DNA from: Oscillospiraceae bacterium
GTDB taxonomy: Bacteria > Bacillota > Clostridia > Oscillospirales > Acutalibacteraceae
Assembly (NCBI GenBank): GCA_025757685.1
Contig: CP107220.1
Location: 1,571,501 to 1,635,500, forward strand
Direction of reading: 5' to 3'
Length of the DNA: 64,000 nucleotides
Numbering within the stretch: the first letter of the stretch is position 1; every line of letters begins with the position of its first letter. The notes below the pieces were generated by a model that was not told the origin of the DNA, made no database searches, and worked only from the letters and a program-made list of their open reading frames with translations. A program made the translations under genes and the position numbers. This document shows positions 33,071 through 41,509 of this stretch, one piece after another.

Positions 33071-33637
33071 TTAACTTAACTGCTTTTTGCTGATATTCAC
33101 CAGCCGCACAATCACAGGACTGAGTACCACATTCACAGCCAATTCCACCACGAAATTCAGCCCCACAAAGCCGGTGATCATAAAAATGAACGCATTGGCG
33201 CCGCCTGCATTCTGCAAGATCCAGTCAAAGAAAAACAATCGACAACCCAGCAGGAAGATCCCGGTATTCACCACCGGGCACACCACAGCGGCACAGATCA
33301 CGCCGGCGTACTTATGCTTCTTGCTTAGCACCCGATACACCAGCCCAGACAATGCCCCGGCCAAAATGCCCTTGAGCATCACCGTTAAAATGGTGCCAAA
33401 AATGCTCATGTTGAGGAACAGCGCCGTATCCGGCTGGCACAGCACCACCACGGCGAACACACCGCCCAGCCAAGCGCCGGCACCTACACCGTAAAGGGCA
33501 GCGCCCACCACAATGGGAATGAGCACCAGGGAGATAGACACGGTGCCGAACTTAATAAATGAGCCCAGCAGCTGCAATACCACCACCAGGGCCGTGAGCA
33601 GACCTACGCCTGCGATCTTTTTTGCGTTCACTTTCAT
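33071..33637 (-). CDS. ECF transporter substrate-binding (S) subunit, probably pantothenate
   Basis: 188 residues, about six membrane segments, with the S-component N-terminus (KKIAGVGLLTALVVVLQ) that contacts the T subunit. Sequence alone does not fix the vitamin. Its position directly upstream of coaX in one unit argues for pantothenate or a precursor (PanT-like); this is inference. The energising ATPase and T subunits are not in the window. Confidence 0.75.
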   Translation of the reverse strand: MKVNAKKIAGVGLLTALVVVLQLLGSFIKFGTVSISLVLIPIVVGAALYGVGAGAWLGGVFAVVVLCQPDTALFLNMSIFGTILTVMLKGILAGALSGLVYRVLSKKHKYAGVICAAVVCPVVNTGIFLLGCRLFFFDWILQNAGGANAFIFMITGFVGLNFVVELAVNVVLSPVIVRLVNISKKQLS

Positions 33638-33738
33638 ATTCGATTTTCCTTTCTGCTACTGTTCCAAGCCGCGCACCACGCAAACCGTGCGCCGCCCCGA
33701 GAAAGTTCGTTTTTTCTCTACGGATACAATGCGCCCTC

Positions 33739-33767
33739 ATTATAGCCTATTCCCCGTCAAATGTAAA
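33739..33767 (-). promoter_or_regulatory. promoter of ECF-S/coaX
   Basis: TTTACA (33762-33767) and TATAAT (33739-33744) with 17 nt between, minus strand. The roughly 95-nt leader that follows contains GCGCAC/GTGCGC; no known riboswitch was recognised. Confidence 0.7.
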
Positions 33768-33845
33768 GAGACTTTTTGTACAGGAAATTGCCGAAGAAAT
33801 GCTGCGCCAACCTGCCGCTTGCCAATTCCAGAAGTAAGACGATTG

Positions 33846-33958
33846 CGGCGAACCTCCCCTGCGGCTGCGCCGCTTCCCCCTTTTACAAGGGGGGCTTAGA
33901 TTTTGAAACCGATTTGCCTCCCTTGCAAAGGGAGGTGGCAACGCCGCCGGGCGTTGAC
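33846..33958. repeat. dispersed intergenic hairpin repeat, copy B
   Basis: Non-coding run of palindromes: GCGGCTGCGCCGC, CCCCCTTTTACAAGGGGG, CCTCCCTTGCAAAGGGAGG and ACGCCGCCGGGCGT. The segment ACCGATTTGCCTCCCTT..AAAGGG matches copy A at 11.1 kb in inverse orientation. With the flanking promoter and terminator it accounts for the gene-free stretch 33638-34035. Confidence 0.6.
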
Positions 33959-33989
33959 AAAAGATTGTCCTATAACAACCGCAAACCCA

Positions 33990-34024
33990 CAAAAAGCGCA
34001 CACGGCAGAAACCGCGTGCGCTTT
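33990..34024 (-). terminator. terminator of cytidylate-kinase-like gene
   Basis: On the minus strand, stem AAAGCGCACGCGG/CCGTGTGCGCTTT followed by TTTGTG, just past the gene end. Confidence 0.88.
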
Positions 34025-34035
34025 GCTGTACCGAT

Positions 34036-34647
34036 TTACTTGTTCTTCTCCTGCACCACGCGGGTGATAATCTCCACGCAGCCCTCCGGGGTCAGGCGGC
34101 CGGAGTCCAAGGACAGATCGTAATTGTGCACATCGCCCCACGCCCGGCCGGTATAATGCCGGTAATTCAGCGCGCGCTTTTTGTCCTTCTCCGCCAGGCG
34201 TTTGGCCGGCGGCTTATCCGTTTCGCCGTAAAGCAGCACAATGCGCTTGGCCCGGTAGTCCTTACCGGCGTGCACAAACACATTGAGCACATCGTCCCGG
34301 TCCTCCAGAATATAATCCGCGCAGCGGCCCACGATCACGCAGTTGCCTTTTTCTGCCAAATCCAGAATAACCTTGCGCTGCACCGTCCACAAATAATCAG
34401 ACGCAGACAGGCCGTTCATCACCTCCGGCGAACCAACGGATGAAAAGGCATAGGCCAAGCGGCTCTTGCTGGCGGAATACTCGCCGGTCTCCTCAATATA
34501 GCGCTCGGCAAAACCGGTTTTCTCCGCCACATGGCGCACCAGCTCCTGGTCATAATAATCCCAGCCCAGCGCCGCAGCAACAGCCTTGCCCACGGAGCGC
34601 CCGCCGGAGCCGAACTCTCGACCAACGGTAATTACTTTTACAGACAT
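34036..34647 (-). CDS. cytidylate kinase-like P-loop protein
   Basis: 203 residues. N-terminal P-loop region ITVGREFGSGGRSVGKAVA, then LGWDYYDQELV, CVIVGRCADYIL, and a lid-like RLAEKDKKRALNYRHYTG. This is the 'cytidylate kinase-like' family common in Clostridia, distinct from canonical Cmk (no standard CMP-binding insert seen); substrate unproved. The ATG at 34647 follows GGGGGC. It lies directly downstream of the phage cluster with no clear terminator between, though a TATACT -10-like box lies about 65 bp upstream. Confidence 0.8.
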   Translation of the reverse strand: MSVKVITVGREFGSGGRSVGKAVAAALGWDYYDQELVRHVAEKTGFAERYIEETGEYSASKSRLAYAFSSVGSPEVMNGLSASDYLWTVQRKVILDLAEKGNCVIVGRCADYILEDRDDVLNVFVHAGKDYRAKRIVLLYGETDKPPAKRLAEKDKKRALNYRHYTGRAWGDVHNYDLSLDSGRLTPEGCVEIITRVVQEKNK

Positions 34648-34742
34648 GGTAAAGCCCCCTTGCCCGGCGCTGCAAAATTGGGTACACCGCACCGAGTCTA
34701 TGTTCAGTATAGCACACCTTCACCAAAAAAGAAAGGGGATCT

Positions 34743-35219
34743 TTACCGAAAAAACAAGACGGCATAGGTGGTGCCGTTCTGATTTAGGCAAGCATACTCC
34801 TGGCCGGTCACCGGCGACACGGACTGGTTCACCGTCAAACTGGTGTCATCCAGCGTCATGCCGATGGTGCCGCGGGTCTGGCTGGCAAAGGCCACATAGT
34901 GGTAGTTGGCGCTGCTGGAGAATTTGCACACAGAGGGCGCCATACCGTCTGCAAAGACAATGGCAAAGCGAGGGCGGAAGGGGCTGGGGACCTCCACCTT
35001 GCGTGTGGCCTTGCCGTTACCGAAATAGTTGTAATAGTAGAACGGCAGACCCCACAGGTCCCGCTCCGCCTGGGTGATGTGCACCGCGGTGTTGCCGGTG
35101 TGGTCGCCAATGGCCTTATCAATCCGCTGATTATCCGCGTTAAAATCCTCTCGCTGAGGCACATCGGTACCCACCCAGTCATTCAGTTTTAAGTTGGTGG
35201 TTTTGTTGGTACTGCTCAT
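34743..35219 (-). CDS. phage tail tip/fibre-like protein
   Basis: 158 residues. The N-terminal helix TTNLKLNDWVGTDVPQREDFNADNQRID is typical of proteins that follow the baseplate genes in Firmicute myophages (XkdV position). A beta-rich, glycine/aromatic-rich C-terminus of about 100 residues suits a receptor-binding tip. It is much shorter than usual tail fibres. One base separates it from the preceding gene. Confidence 0.6.
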   Translation of the reverse strand: MSSTNKTTNLKLNDWVGTDVPQREDFNADNQRIDKAIGDHTGNTAVHITQAERDLWGLPFYYYNYFGNGKATRKVEVPSPFRPRFAIVFADGMAPSVCKFSSSANYHYVAFASQTRGTIGMTLDDTSLTVNQSVSPVTGQEYACLNQNGTTYAVLFFR

Positions 35220-35220
35220 G

Positions 35221-35769
35221 TTAATCCTCCGTATCTAAAATATCAAAGGGCAGCGCTGCCCGGTCAAAGACGGCATAAGGCACCGCGTCTGCGTCCAACG
35301 CATTCCAGGTGCGCCCGCTGCCCGACAAATGGGCATAGAGAAAAGGTGGAACCCAGTCCCGCAGCAGGCGACCCAAATGGACCCGCCCGGCGGCAGGGAT
35401 CACCAGTTCCAGATTGCCGTCCGTGCAATGATAAGTTGCCCCCGCGCCGCACAGATCGCTGAGTGCCTGTTGAAAGCCCGCTAAAGAAAAATCGCCCCAG
35501 GGCATTTGCCGCCGCGCCAGCAGCTTTTGGCGGGTCTCTTGCAGGGTATCGCCCGGCAGCAAACCGCGAACCGTCAGCCAGCGCCAAAGATTTTCTTCGG
35601 CAGCAGTGGCGGCAAAGGCGCCCTCCCGGGCGTCCGTCAGTTGATCATAGACCAGCGCGATCCCCGCCGCGTAGGCTCGCAGCTCGCCGTCGATCACCGT
35701 GCCCGGTTGCGGGTCAAAGCCCTCTGCCTGCGCCAGTGCCTGCAAACGACCCAGCACCGTCTCAAACAT
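35221..35769 (-). CDS. phage baseplate protein, XkdU/YmfQ (DUF2313)-like
   Basis: 182 residues. The N-terminal half has the pattern of this family (LQALAQAEGFDPQPGTVIDGEL, then REGAFAATAAEENLWRWL and LPGDTLQETRQKLLARR). It follows baseplate J by an 8-bp overlap, as XkdU follows XkdT. Family role: connecting baseplate to fibres. Assigned mostly by position plus the N-terminal pattern. Confidence 0.65.
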   Translation of the reverse strand: MFETVLGRLQALAQAEGFDPQPGTVIDGELRAYAAGIALVYDQLTDAREGAFAATAAEENLWRWLTVRGLLPGDTLQETRQKLLARRQMPWGDFSLAGFQQALSDLCGAGATYHCTDGNLELVIPAAGRVHLGRLLRDWVPPFLYAHLSGSGRTWNALDADAVPYAVFDRAALPFDILDTED

Positions 35770-36832
35770 AGCAGGTCACCTCCACCGCCGTCACCTCCAG
35801 GTACGCGCCGGTGCTGCAAGGGATCACGCCGCCCTTTTCACCTGCCGCATGCACCTCCGGGGTGCCGCACAGGCCGTCCGTTTGCAGCGCTGCCGCCAGG
35901 GCGGAGGGATGCAAGCTGCCGCCGATCACCCGAGCGGAGCACAGTTCTTTCAGCTGATTTTCCAGTGCAGAGCGCACCGTTGCCGGGTCCGCTCCTGCTA
36001 AAATTTGCGCCGAGCACACCAGCTGTACCGGTTGCTTTTTTGCCTCCTGCACATCAATAAAGCACCCGGCCAGCGTGAGAATATCCAACTTTTCCGTCAC
36101 CGCCAGGCGCAGTTCGTCGTCCACCTGACCCTGACGGCTGCGCACATATACCGTAACGATATAGTCGGAACCGCCGGGGCACACCTTGCACGACAGCACC
36201 CGATCCAGCTGCTCCACCGCTGCGGACAAGCAGGCGGTGTTCACCCCATTGGGCGGCACCTGCTGCACCTGACAAATCCTTTGGCGCAGGGCGGTATCCG
36301 TTTCTACCGCCGCGCCGCCCGAAAACCGATTGGCGTTGGTCACCGAGCGGATGCCCGCCGGAGGATTGACCATCACGGTAATGCACCCCGGCTCCACGTT
36401 ATGGGCAGTGGTCTTGCCCAGAGAAACGGCCGGCACATCCACCGTCCATTCTCCGGCAGGAATGGTAGCCGCCTTGGTGGTGGCAAACTGCAAATAGGGC
36501 TGCCCGGCCACAGAACACACCGTGTCTGCCGGTACGGTCACCGCCGCCTCTGCTGCTTGCGCCAACGAAAATGTCAGCACCCCGGCGGCGGCAGAAGCAC
36601 CCTTGCGCTGTAAGCCCACATCCGCCGCGTGCCGATCCAGATCCGCACCCCGTGCCGTATCGGCAAACACCTGGCTTTGCACATGGTCGCCAAACACCGA
36701 CAGGGCATACAGTTCCGTTGCCACACTGCGAAAGCGGGCGTCCAGCTCCGGCAGATCCTCCGGCTTTTCGCCGCAAGCGTCGAAAAATGCCGCCCGCATT
36801 TTGTCCGTTATTTCTTGATAGGTCGCTCTCAT
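35762..36832 (-). CDS. phage baseplate J-like protein
   Basis: 356 residues, XkdT/gpJ-like. N-terminal helical part (YQEITDKMRAAFFDACG...LDARFRSVATELYAL), RGADLDRHAADVGLQRKGA, and the conserved middle RSVTNANRFSGGAAVETDTALRQRI. Baseplate wedge protein of contractile tails. Its start overlaps the gp25-like stop by 4 bp. Confidence 0.88.
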   Translation of the reverse strand: MRATYQEITDKMRAAFFDACGEKPEDLPELDARFRSVATELYALSVFGDHVQSQVFADTARGADLDRHAADVGLQRKGASAAAGVLTFSLAQAAEAAVTVPADTVCSVAGQPYLQFATTKAATIPAGEWTVDVPAVSLGKTTAHNVEPGCITVMVNPPAGIRSVTNANRFSGGAAVETDTALRQRICQVQQVPPNGVNTACLSAAVEQLDRVLSCKVCPGGSDYIVTVYVRSRQGQVDDELRLAVTEKLDILTLAGCFIDVQEAKKQPVQLVCSAQILAGADPATVRSALENQLKELCSARVIGGSLHPSALAAALQTDGLCGTPEVHAAGEKGGVIPCSTGAYLEVTAVEVTCYV

Positions 36833-37143
36833 AGGGCAACCGTCACCTCCCGTTCTTCCTCACGCACCCACAGACGAAAGACCGCGCTGCCGTCTGCGGT
36901 GCGCACCCCCAGCACCAGCACGCCGGGCACATCACAGACGGCCCGGCGACCCAGCGCCAGCAGTTCGTCCGGCAACAGATCTGCCCCGCAGCCGCCCACC
37001 CCGCCTACCGGCCGAGGATAATAGCCCTGCCGGGGCAGCGTCAGCAGCAGGCGCAAAGACTGCACCAGATTCTCCGGTGTGTCCAGCCGCCGAGGAACAT
37101 GATCCGTAACCGCATAATCGCCGTTTTCCACTGCATAGATCAA
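36829..37143 (-). CDS. phage baseplate wedge protein, gp25/W-like (XkdS position)
   Basis: 104 residues. The pattern TPENLVQSLRLLLTLPRQGYYPRPVGG resembles gp25/DUF2634 proteins, which initiate sheath assembly on the baseplate. That sheath gene is missing from this cluster. It overlaps the neighbours on both sides by 4 bp. Confidence 0.65.
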   Translation of the reverse strand: MIYAVENGDYAVTDHVPRRLDTPENLVQSLRLLLTLPRQGYYPRPVGGVGGCGADLLPDELLALGRRAVCDVPGVLVLGVRTADGSAVFRLWVREEEREVTVAL

Positions 37144-37490
37144 GGTTCGATTTCTCCTTTTTCATTGATGACCAGACCGTTTATCCGCACCGTACCGTCC
37201 CGGCACAGGCGCACCACCGCGCCGCCGGGGCCGCGCAACTCCACCTCGCCGGGCGCCAGATCGGCGTTGCCCATACGAGCGCCGGCAACCACTGCGCCGT
37301 CCTCTCCGCCGGAGAGCAGCAGCACCTGGGCACCGGCAGGCACATTGGCCGCATAGCCGTAAGGAGCATACACCGGGGTCTCCCGCAAATGGGCAGAGGC
37401 CACCGTCTCCACCTGACTGCCGCCCAGGGTCACCCCGGCGCACTCATATCCGGCGCCGCCGGTTTGGCGGGCACGCTCATTCAGCCACAT
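37140..37490 (-). CDS. phage baseplate spike-base protein, gpV-like
   Basis: 116 residues. OB-like segment TPVYAPYGYAANVPAGAQVLLLSGGEDGAVVAGA followed by short glycine-rich strands (ELRGPGGAVVRLCRDGTVRINGLVI), as in gpV/gp5-type spike proteins. The ATG at 37490 is chosen; longer in-frame reading would overlap most of the hub gene. It overlaps the hub gene by 14 bp. Confidence 0.6.
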   Translation of the reverse strand: MWLNERARQTGGAGYECAGVTLGGSQVETVASAHLRETPVYAPYGYAANVPAGAQVLLLSGGEDGAVVAGARMGNADLAPGEVELRGPGGAVVRLCRDGTVRINGLVINEKGEIEP

Positions 37491-38424
37491 AGTACATCGC
37501 CTCCAATTTCGGTTGGCAGCACAGCACCAGCCGGGTCTGTACCTGCCGAGCGGTGCCGGTGATCTCCCGCTGAAAAATACGGAACCCGGCGCTGTCCGGC
37601 ACACCGTCCTTTGGCACCACCGGGGCATACAGCGGCAGCCGATGGGCACCGGTGAGCACCACCTCCAGCCGCCGATACCGGGCAGCCGCCTGCTCCAGTT
37701 TGCGCAGCAGCACCTGCTGGCGCTGCTCCGGCGGATAGGCCGCCACATTGACATAGCGGCGACGACTGATCTTTTTGTCCGCAAAATACCCGGCCTCCAA
37801 TCGGCGGCAGTACGGTTCCGCGCTGGCAATTTTATAGGCATATACCCCCGGCGCTTCTCCCCGCTCGGTCACCGCCGTAATCGAGGTGATTTGATCCCCG
37901 GGCAAAGTCACCGGTGTCTCACTGCCGTAAACACACAGCCGGTTCTCCGGATCGACAAAAACGCCCTTGGCGCCCAGCACCTGCATAAAGCCCTGCAAGG
38001 CGCCAAAGCAGCTGGTGCCCTTCTCCACCGTATATTGCCCCGGGGCGGTGCCGGCAGGCAAAGCCGCTGTAAAGCCAAAGGGTGCCGCGTAATGGTGGAC
38101 CATTTGGTCCACATTGGGTGCGTTTAGGCTAATGGGCAGCGCCTCATTGTCCAGCAGCAGACAGGCTGAGGAGCGGGCATACACAAAGCCCCGCCGTTGC
38201 CCGGGGGTTACCGTCAGCTTTTGCTGGTCCGCATAGCCAAAGAAGCAGCACGCACCGTCCGGCGCAAAACCCCGCACCCGGTACACCTCCGGCAGGTCGT
38301 CGTCCCACAAAAAGTGCAGCCGCAGTCCGTCGCAACCGGCAGTCACATCGCCGCTCCAGCGGTAAGACAGCAGCTGCCGGGGCACCGCCCGCTTGCCGTC
38401 CAAAAATTCCAGTTCAAATGTCAC
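37477..38424 (-). CDS. phage tail hub protein, late-control D / XkdQ-like
   Basis: 315 residues, beta-rich. It has the gpD/XkdQ layout: N-terminal barrel with LTVTPGQRRGFVYARSS, then YTVEKGTSCFGALQGFMQVLGAKGVFVDPENRLCVYG and a C-terminal RRRYVNVAAYPPEQRQQVLLRKLEQA region. Such hubs form the baseplate centre at the tail tube tip. It overlaps the LysM gene by 4 bp. Confidence 0.75.
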   Translation of the reverse strand: MTFELEFLDGKRAVPRQLLSYRWSGDVTAGCDGLRLHFLWDDDLPEVYRVRGFAPDGACCFFGYADQQKLTVTPGQRRGFVYARSSACLLLDNEALPISLNAPNVDQMVHHYAAPFGFTAALPAGTAPGQYTVEKGTSCFGALQGFMQVLGAKGVFVDPENRLCVYGSETPVTLPGDQITSITAVTERGEAPGVYAYKIASAEPYCRRLEAGYFADKKISRRRYVNVAAYPPEQRQQVLLRKLEQAAARYRRLEVVLTGAHRLPLYAPVVPKDGVPDSAGFRIFQREITGTARQVQTRLVLCCQPKLEAMYYVAE

Positions 38425-38939
38425 GCCAACACCACCTTTTCCCCGGGGGTCAGATCAAAGGGCGAGGCCAAGCGGTTCCGTGCCACAATGGTGTCTATCG
38501 ACACACCGGTGCGCACCGCAATGTCAAAGGCGTTTTCCCCCTGCCGCACCCGGGTGCTGCCGTAAGGAGCATACCGGGGCGCTGGGTCACAGTCCTCCGT
38601 AAAAGTAAAGCTGTACTGCACCCCGTCCCGGGCGGTGGTGCAAGTGTAATCAAACCGGGTCAAATACGCCCGCATAGGCTCCGCCCCGGGGGCGAACAGC
38701 CAGTGGGCCTGTCCGGGCAAAAGCAGCCGCCGCAGCACCTGGGCCATCTCCAGCGCACGGCCGCCGTACCACCAGCCCTTGCCGGTGATCACCGTGGCCC
38801 GGCGCCCGGCCGGGGTCACGCAGACCCCGCCGGACAGCAGCCGTTCCTCCTGTTGCAGCGCCCGATTTTCCACCTGAAGCTGGGCGGGATTTTGCAAAAA
38901 GGTGTACGGTCCAAAGCGCATGCGCATCAGTGCCTGCAT
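38421..38939 (-). CDS. phage LysM-domain baseplate protein (XkdP-like)
   Basis: 172 residues. An N-terminal beta domain precedes a C-terminal LysM motif (about 125-172: VRQGENAFDIAVRTGVSIDTIVARNRL..PFDLTPGEKVVLA). In PBSX-type phages this gene directly follows the tape-measure gene; here it directly follows a 28-codon ORF and connector genes. GGAGG lies before the ATG. Confidence 0.75.
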   Translation of the reverse strand: MQALMRMRFGPYTFLQNPAQLQVENRALQQEERLLSGGVCVTPAGRRATVITGKGWWYGGRALEMAQVLRRLLLPGQAHWLFAPGAEPMRAYLTRFDYTCTTARDGVQYSFTFTEDCDPAPRYAPYGSTRVRQGENAFDIAVRTGVSIDTIVARNRLASPFDLTPGEKVVLA

Positions 38940-38941
38940 AT

Positions 38942-39028
38942 CTACACCTCCCCGCCGTCATACCGGCGGGCGTCCAGGCGCAGATACTCGCTGAGCGCCT
39001 CAATATAGGCATTATTCTGTTCGTTCAT
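38942..39028 (-). CDS. 28-codon ORF at the site of the missing tail genes
   Basis: ATG at 39028 behind GGAGACGGAGAG, encoding MNEQNNAYIEALSEYLRLDA and eight further residues, stop at 38942. It overlaps the upstream connector gene by 17 bp and ends two bases before the LysM ATG; its last codons supply the LysM ribosome site. It may be a real small helical protein, a fused remnant of lost genes, or just a translational coupler. Confidence 0.4.
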   Translation of the reverse strand: MNEQNNAYIEALSEYLRLDARRYDGGEV

Positions 39029-39434
39029 ACTCTCCGTCTCCATCTTCTAAATCCTCCCGATAGGTCAAGGTGGCTCGCAGGTGCAGGCAGCCGGTGTACG
39101 TGTCCGCCTGGGGCGCGCCGGCCGACACCGCACACACCCGCCGATCCAGCAGCGTGCGGCAAATGCCGGAGAGCACCTGTTGCAGAGCCCCAGTACCGGC
39201 AGCCGGGGGCGCATACAGATCAAAGCACAGAGCGATCTGACCGGCCCGGCTCTCCTCACCCACTGCGTCGCTGGTGCCGTCCATCTCCGCCAGGCGCACC
39301 GCCACCACCGGGCGCAGCAGGCGGCTGGGCTTCATTTGGTCCGGATACGCCCGGCAAAAGTCCACCCCTTGCAGGGCAGCGCTATCCCGCAGCTTCGCCA
39401 GTACCTGCGTCACCGGATCCGTTGTCCACTTCAT
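39012..39434 (-). CDS. phage head-tail/tail completion protein
   Basis: 140 residues; the N-terminus (MKWTTDPVTQVLAKLRD) and a beta-rich core ending in LRATLTYRED suit XkdI/XkdJ-type completion proteins, but identity is by position. AGGAGGGGAG before the ATG supports this start despite a 53-bp overlap with the previous gene. Confidence 0.5.
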   Translation of the reverse strand: MKWTTDPVTQVLAKLRDSAALQGVDFCRAYPDQMKPSRLLRPVVAVRLAEMDGTSDAVGEESRAGQIALCFDLYAPPAAGTGALQQVLSGICRTLLDRRVCAVSAGAPQADTYTGCLHLRATLTYREDLEDGDGEYERTE

Positions 39435-39780
39435 AACTCCCCTCCTGCAAGCGCTTCATCACGCCGGTATAATACAGCAGCTGGCCGCCCATACAGACCG
39501 CCTCCCGCTTGATAAAATAATAAGATCGGTCACCGGTCTCCAGCACCGCGTCCTCCGGCAGTTTCAGGATATTCCGATCAAAGGGGCCGATGTACAGGTA
39601 AAAATCCTTGTCCACCCGCCCAATGGGCGTTTGCCGATCCGTAAAATTGGACTTGTTCTTCCGCCAGGTCTGTTGCAGAGTACAGAAAAACGGAAGGGAT
39701 CGACCCGCCTCGGTGACCAGGCAGGCGCTGTTGCCTGCCCGGGTCAACTGATTTTTAATGATATGTGCAGCCGGTGTCAT
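39382..39780 (-). CDS. phage head closure/connector-like protein (XkdH position)
   Basis: 132 residues with strands typical of head-closure proteins (FYLYIGPFDRNIL, YYFIKREAVCMGGQLLYYTGVMKR). Position after the gp6-like connector supports the call; no diagnostic motif. The start overlaps the previous stop (ATGA). Confidence 0.5.
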   Translation of the reverse strand: MTPAAHIIKNQLTRAGNSACLVTEAGRSLPFFCTLQQTWRKNKSNFTDRQTPIGRVDKDFYLYIGPFDRNILKLPEDAVLETGDRSYYFIKREAVCMGGQLLYYTGVMKRLQEGSYEVDNGSGDAGTGEAAG

Positions 39781-40151
39781 ACGCTGAGAAAGGCAAAGGC
39801 GTCGTCCCGCAGCAGGCCTCTACACGCCTGCTCCGCATCCTCCAGCATCAGGGCAGATGCCTTGTGCTGGCCGCTTTGCTGCACCGTTACATCGCCGGCG
39901 GTAAAGGCGGTTACATCGTCGCCGCTTTGGAACCACCGGGACTGCTCCAGCATACGCAGCGCTTTCACCGCTGCCAGGTGGATCAGTCGCTCGTCCGCCG
40001 GATCCGTCCCGTCAAACATACGCAGCTCCACCATGCGCACCGCCGAGGCGATCACCGGTGCCCACTGGGTCAGCTGCTCCGCCGTCTCTCCGGAGAGCAG
40101 CTGCAACCGCTCTGTGACCGCCTGTATATCCATACAGTTTGGCTTAGGCAT
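39777..40151 (-). CDS. phage head-tail connector-like protein (YqbG position)
   Basis: 124 mostly helical residues (AVTERLQLLSGETAEQLTQWAPVIASAVRMVELRMF...ERLIHLAAVKALRMLEQS), the all-helical pattern of gp6/gp15-type connectors directly after the capsid gene. It overlaps the capsid gene by 8 bp. Confidence 0.55.
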   Translation of the reverse strand: MPKPNCMDIQAVTERLQLLSGETAEQLTQWAPVIASAVRMVELRMFDGTDPADERLIHLAAVKALRMLEQSRWFQSGDDVTAFTAGDVTVQQSGQHKASALMLEDAEQACRGLLRDDAFAFLSV

Positions 40152-41130
40152 GGGTCAGCATCTGAACGGCGCCGGAGAAGATGGGCGAGAACCCGGCAAT
40201 GGCGGTGATGGACGCCCGCTCCAGCTGGCGATCAATCAGCTTGTCAAAGTCGGTGACCACATCACCGGCCTGCACCTTTTCCAGTGCGCAGGTACGATCC
40301 AGCGCCAAAATGGTATTGTCGGGGAACATCTTGTGCTTGATCAGCTCCGCGCCCAGCGGAGTCACCACCCGACCGGTGGCGTGGAAGTCGTTGCCGGCGA
40401 TTGCATCCTGCATTTCGGTCATTTTCAAAATGGAGGCGGTATCCCGGGCACTCACCAGCAGAGTGGTCATATTGAAGCCCTCAAAAGCGTTCCACAGATC
40501 CACCAGCCCGGCATAAGTCAGACCGCCCTCCAAAGTAATGCCGCTATCATGCACGCCGATCAGCGCCGCATAAGCGTCCAGCAGCTGCCCTTCTGCAATG
40601 CAGTTGCCGATTTGGCGCAGGGTCACGGTAAACAGATCCAGCTTTTGGAACTTCACCGCCTCATAAGAGGCCACCAGCATACGACCTCGCTTGTGCATCT
40701 CCGTGAGCGTATCCTTCACCTGCACCGTAGTGGTAGGCAGGGACGCACCCTCCGCCACCTCGGCGGCAGTCAACCGCTCGCCGTTCTCCACGCTCTCAAT
40801 GGCGCGGTAGTCCATACCGTCAATCACCGTGGTGGTGGCCACGATCTTTTGCAGCACATCCGCCTGCTCCATACCCTGGCGCACCGCTCGGCTCACATAC
40901 TCCGGAAACAGCGCCGCAGAGTCCGAAGTCTGGAAGAATTTGGACACCGTGTCGGAGCCGATGCCACTGACTTTAATGTCAAAGCGCTTAAGCTGGCGCT
41001 GATAGGCGTCCAGCCCTTCCAGCGGGGTGCCTGCGTAATTTTCCGAAGGGTCGATCTGTTCCAGCGCCTGGGTAAAGCTTTTGCCGGTAGTGTACAGTCC
41101 CTTTTCCAATTTCAGATTATCATAAGCCAT
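40144..41130 (-). CDS. phage major capsid protein
   Basis: 328 residues in the HK97-fold size range, located after protease and decoration genes. Features: long N-terminal part, central GMDYRAIESVENGERLTAAEVAEGASLPT, MHKRGRMLVASYEAV (E-loop/P-domain-like) and a C-terminal LERASITAIAGFSPIFSGAVQML. Similar to XkdG-type capsids in layout. The call rests on pattern and synteny. Confidence 0.75.
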   Translation of the reverse strand: MAYDNLKLEKGLYTTGKSFTQALEQIDPSENYAGTPLEGLDAYQRQLKRFDIKVSGIGSDTVSKFFQTSDSAALFPEYVSRAVRQGMEQADVLQKIVATTTVIDGMDYRAIESVENGERLTAAEVAEGASLPTTTVQVKDTLTEMHKRGRMLVASYEAVKFQKLDLFTVTLRQIGNCIAEGQLLDAYAALIGVHDSGITLEGGLTYAGLVDLWNAFEGFNMTTLLVSARDTASILKMTEMQDAIAGNDFHATGRVVTPLGAELIKHKMFPDNTILALDRTCALEKVQAGDVVTDFDKLIDRQLERASITAIAGFSPIFSGAVQMLTHA

Positions 41131-41148
41131 CTTACATTACCTCCTGTA

Positions 41149-41496
41149 TTAAAGAATAAAACCGACCATGCCGGTGGTGGCGTCTGCCCAAAGGACCAGG
41201 CGCTTGATTGCCGCCTTTTCCTCGTCCACTTTTACGCCGCCGCTGCCGTCGGCAATCAGGCCGCAGTAGCCGGGCGTGGGCGCGATGCCGGTAAACTTGC
41301 ACTCCACATAGCCGCCCAGCTGCACGCCCACCAGGTTGCCCTGTACATTGCGTACAAAGCCCATAAAGTTGGGGCTTTTGCTGTCGCACTCTTTTACATA
41401 TTTATTGGCCACCGGGTATGCCAGCATACCCACCCGGCCGGACTCGCTGTAAAAGCTAAGCATCTTGTCGTCAAATCCGTCAAAATAAATTGCCAT
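41149..41496 (-). CDS. phage head decoration-like protein
   Basis: 115 residues, beta-rich and glycine-rich (GRVGMLAYPVANKYVKECDS, NVQGNLVGVQLGGYVECKFTG, LWADATTGMVGFIL). It lies between protease and capsid genes, where cement/DUF2190-like proteins are often encoded. No firm motif. Confidence 0.5.
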   Translation of the reverse strand: MAIYFDGFDDKMLSFYSESGRVGMLAYPVANKYVKECDSKSPNFMGFVRNVQGNLVGVQLGGYVECKFTGIAPTPGYCGLIADGSGGVKVDEEKAAIKRLVLWADATTGMVGFIL

Positions 41497-41509
41497 GGTT
41501 TCTTCCTCC

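Noticed and set aside
33638..33740. Possible riboswitch in the ECF-S/coaX leader
   Set aside because: A stable GCGCAC/GTGCGC hairpin is present but none of the vitamin or pan motif signatures I know could be matched.
37491..37841. 117-codon N-terminal extension of the gpV-like protein
   Set aside because: It lies wholly inside the hub gene in another frame and is Arg/Cys-rich; the ATG at 37490 gives a normal-size protein.
38940..39440. Hidden tape-measure or tube gene in other frames of the junction
   Set aside because: Both strands were read; space allows at most about 140 codons, already used by the completion protein and the 28-codon ORF.
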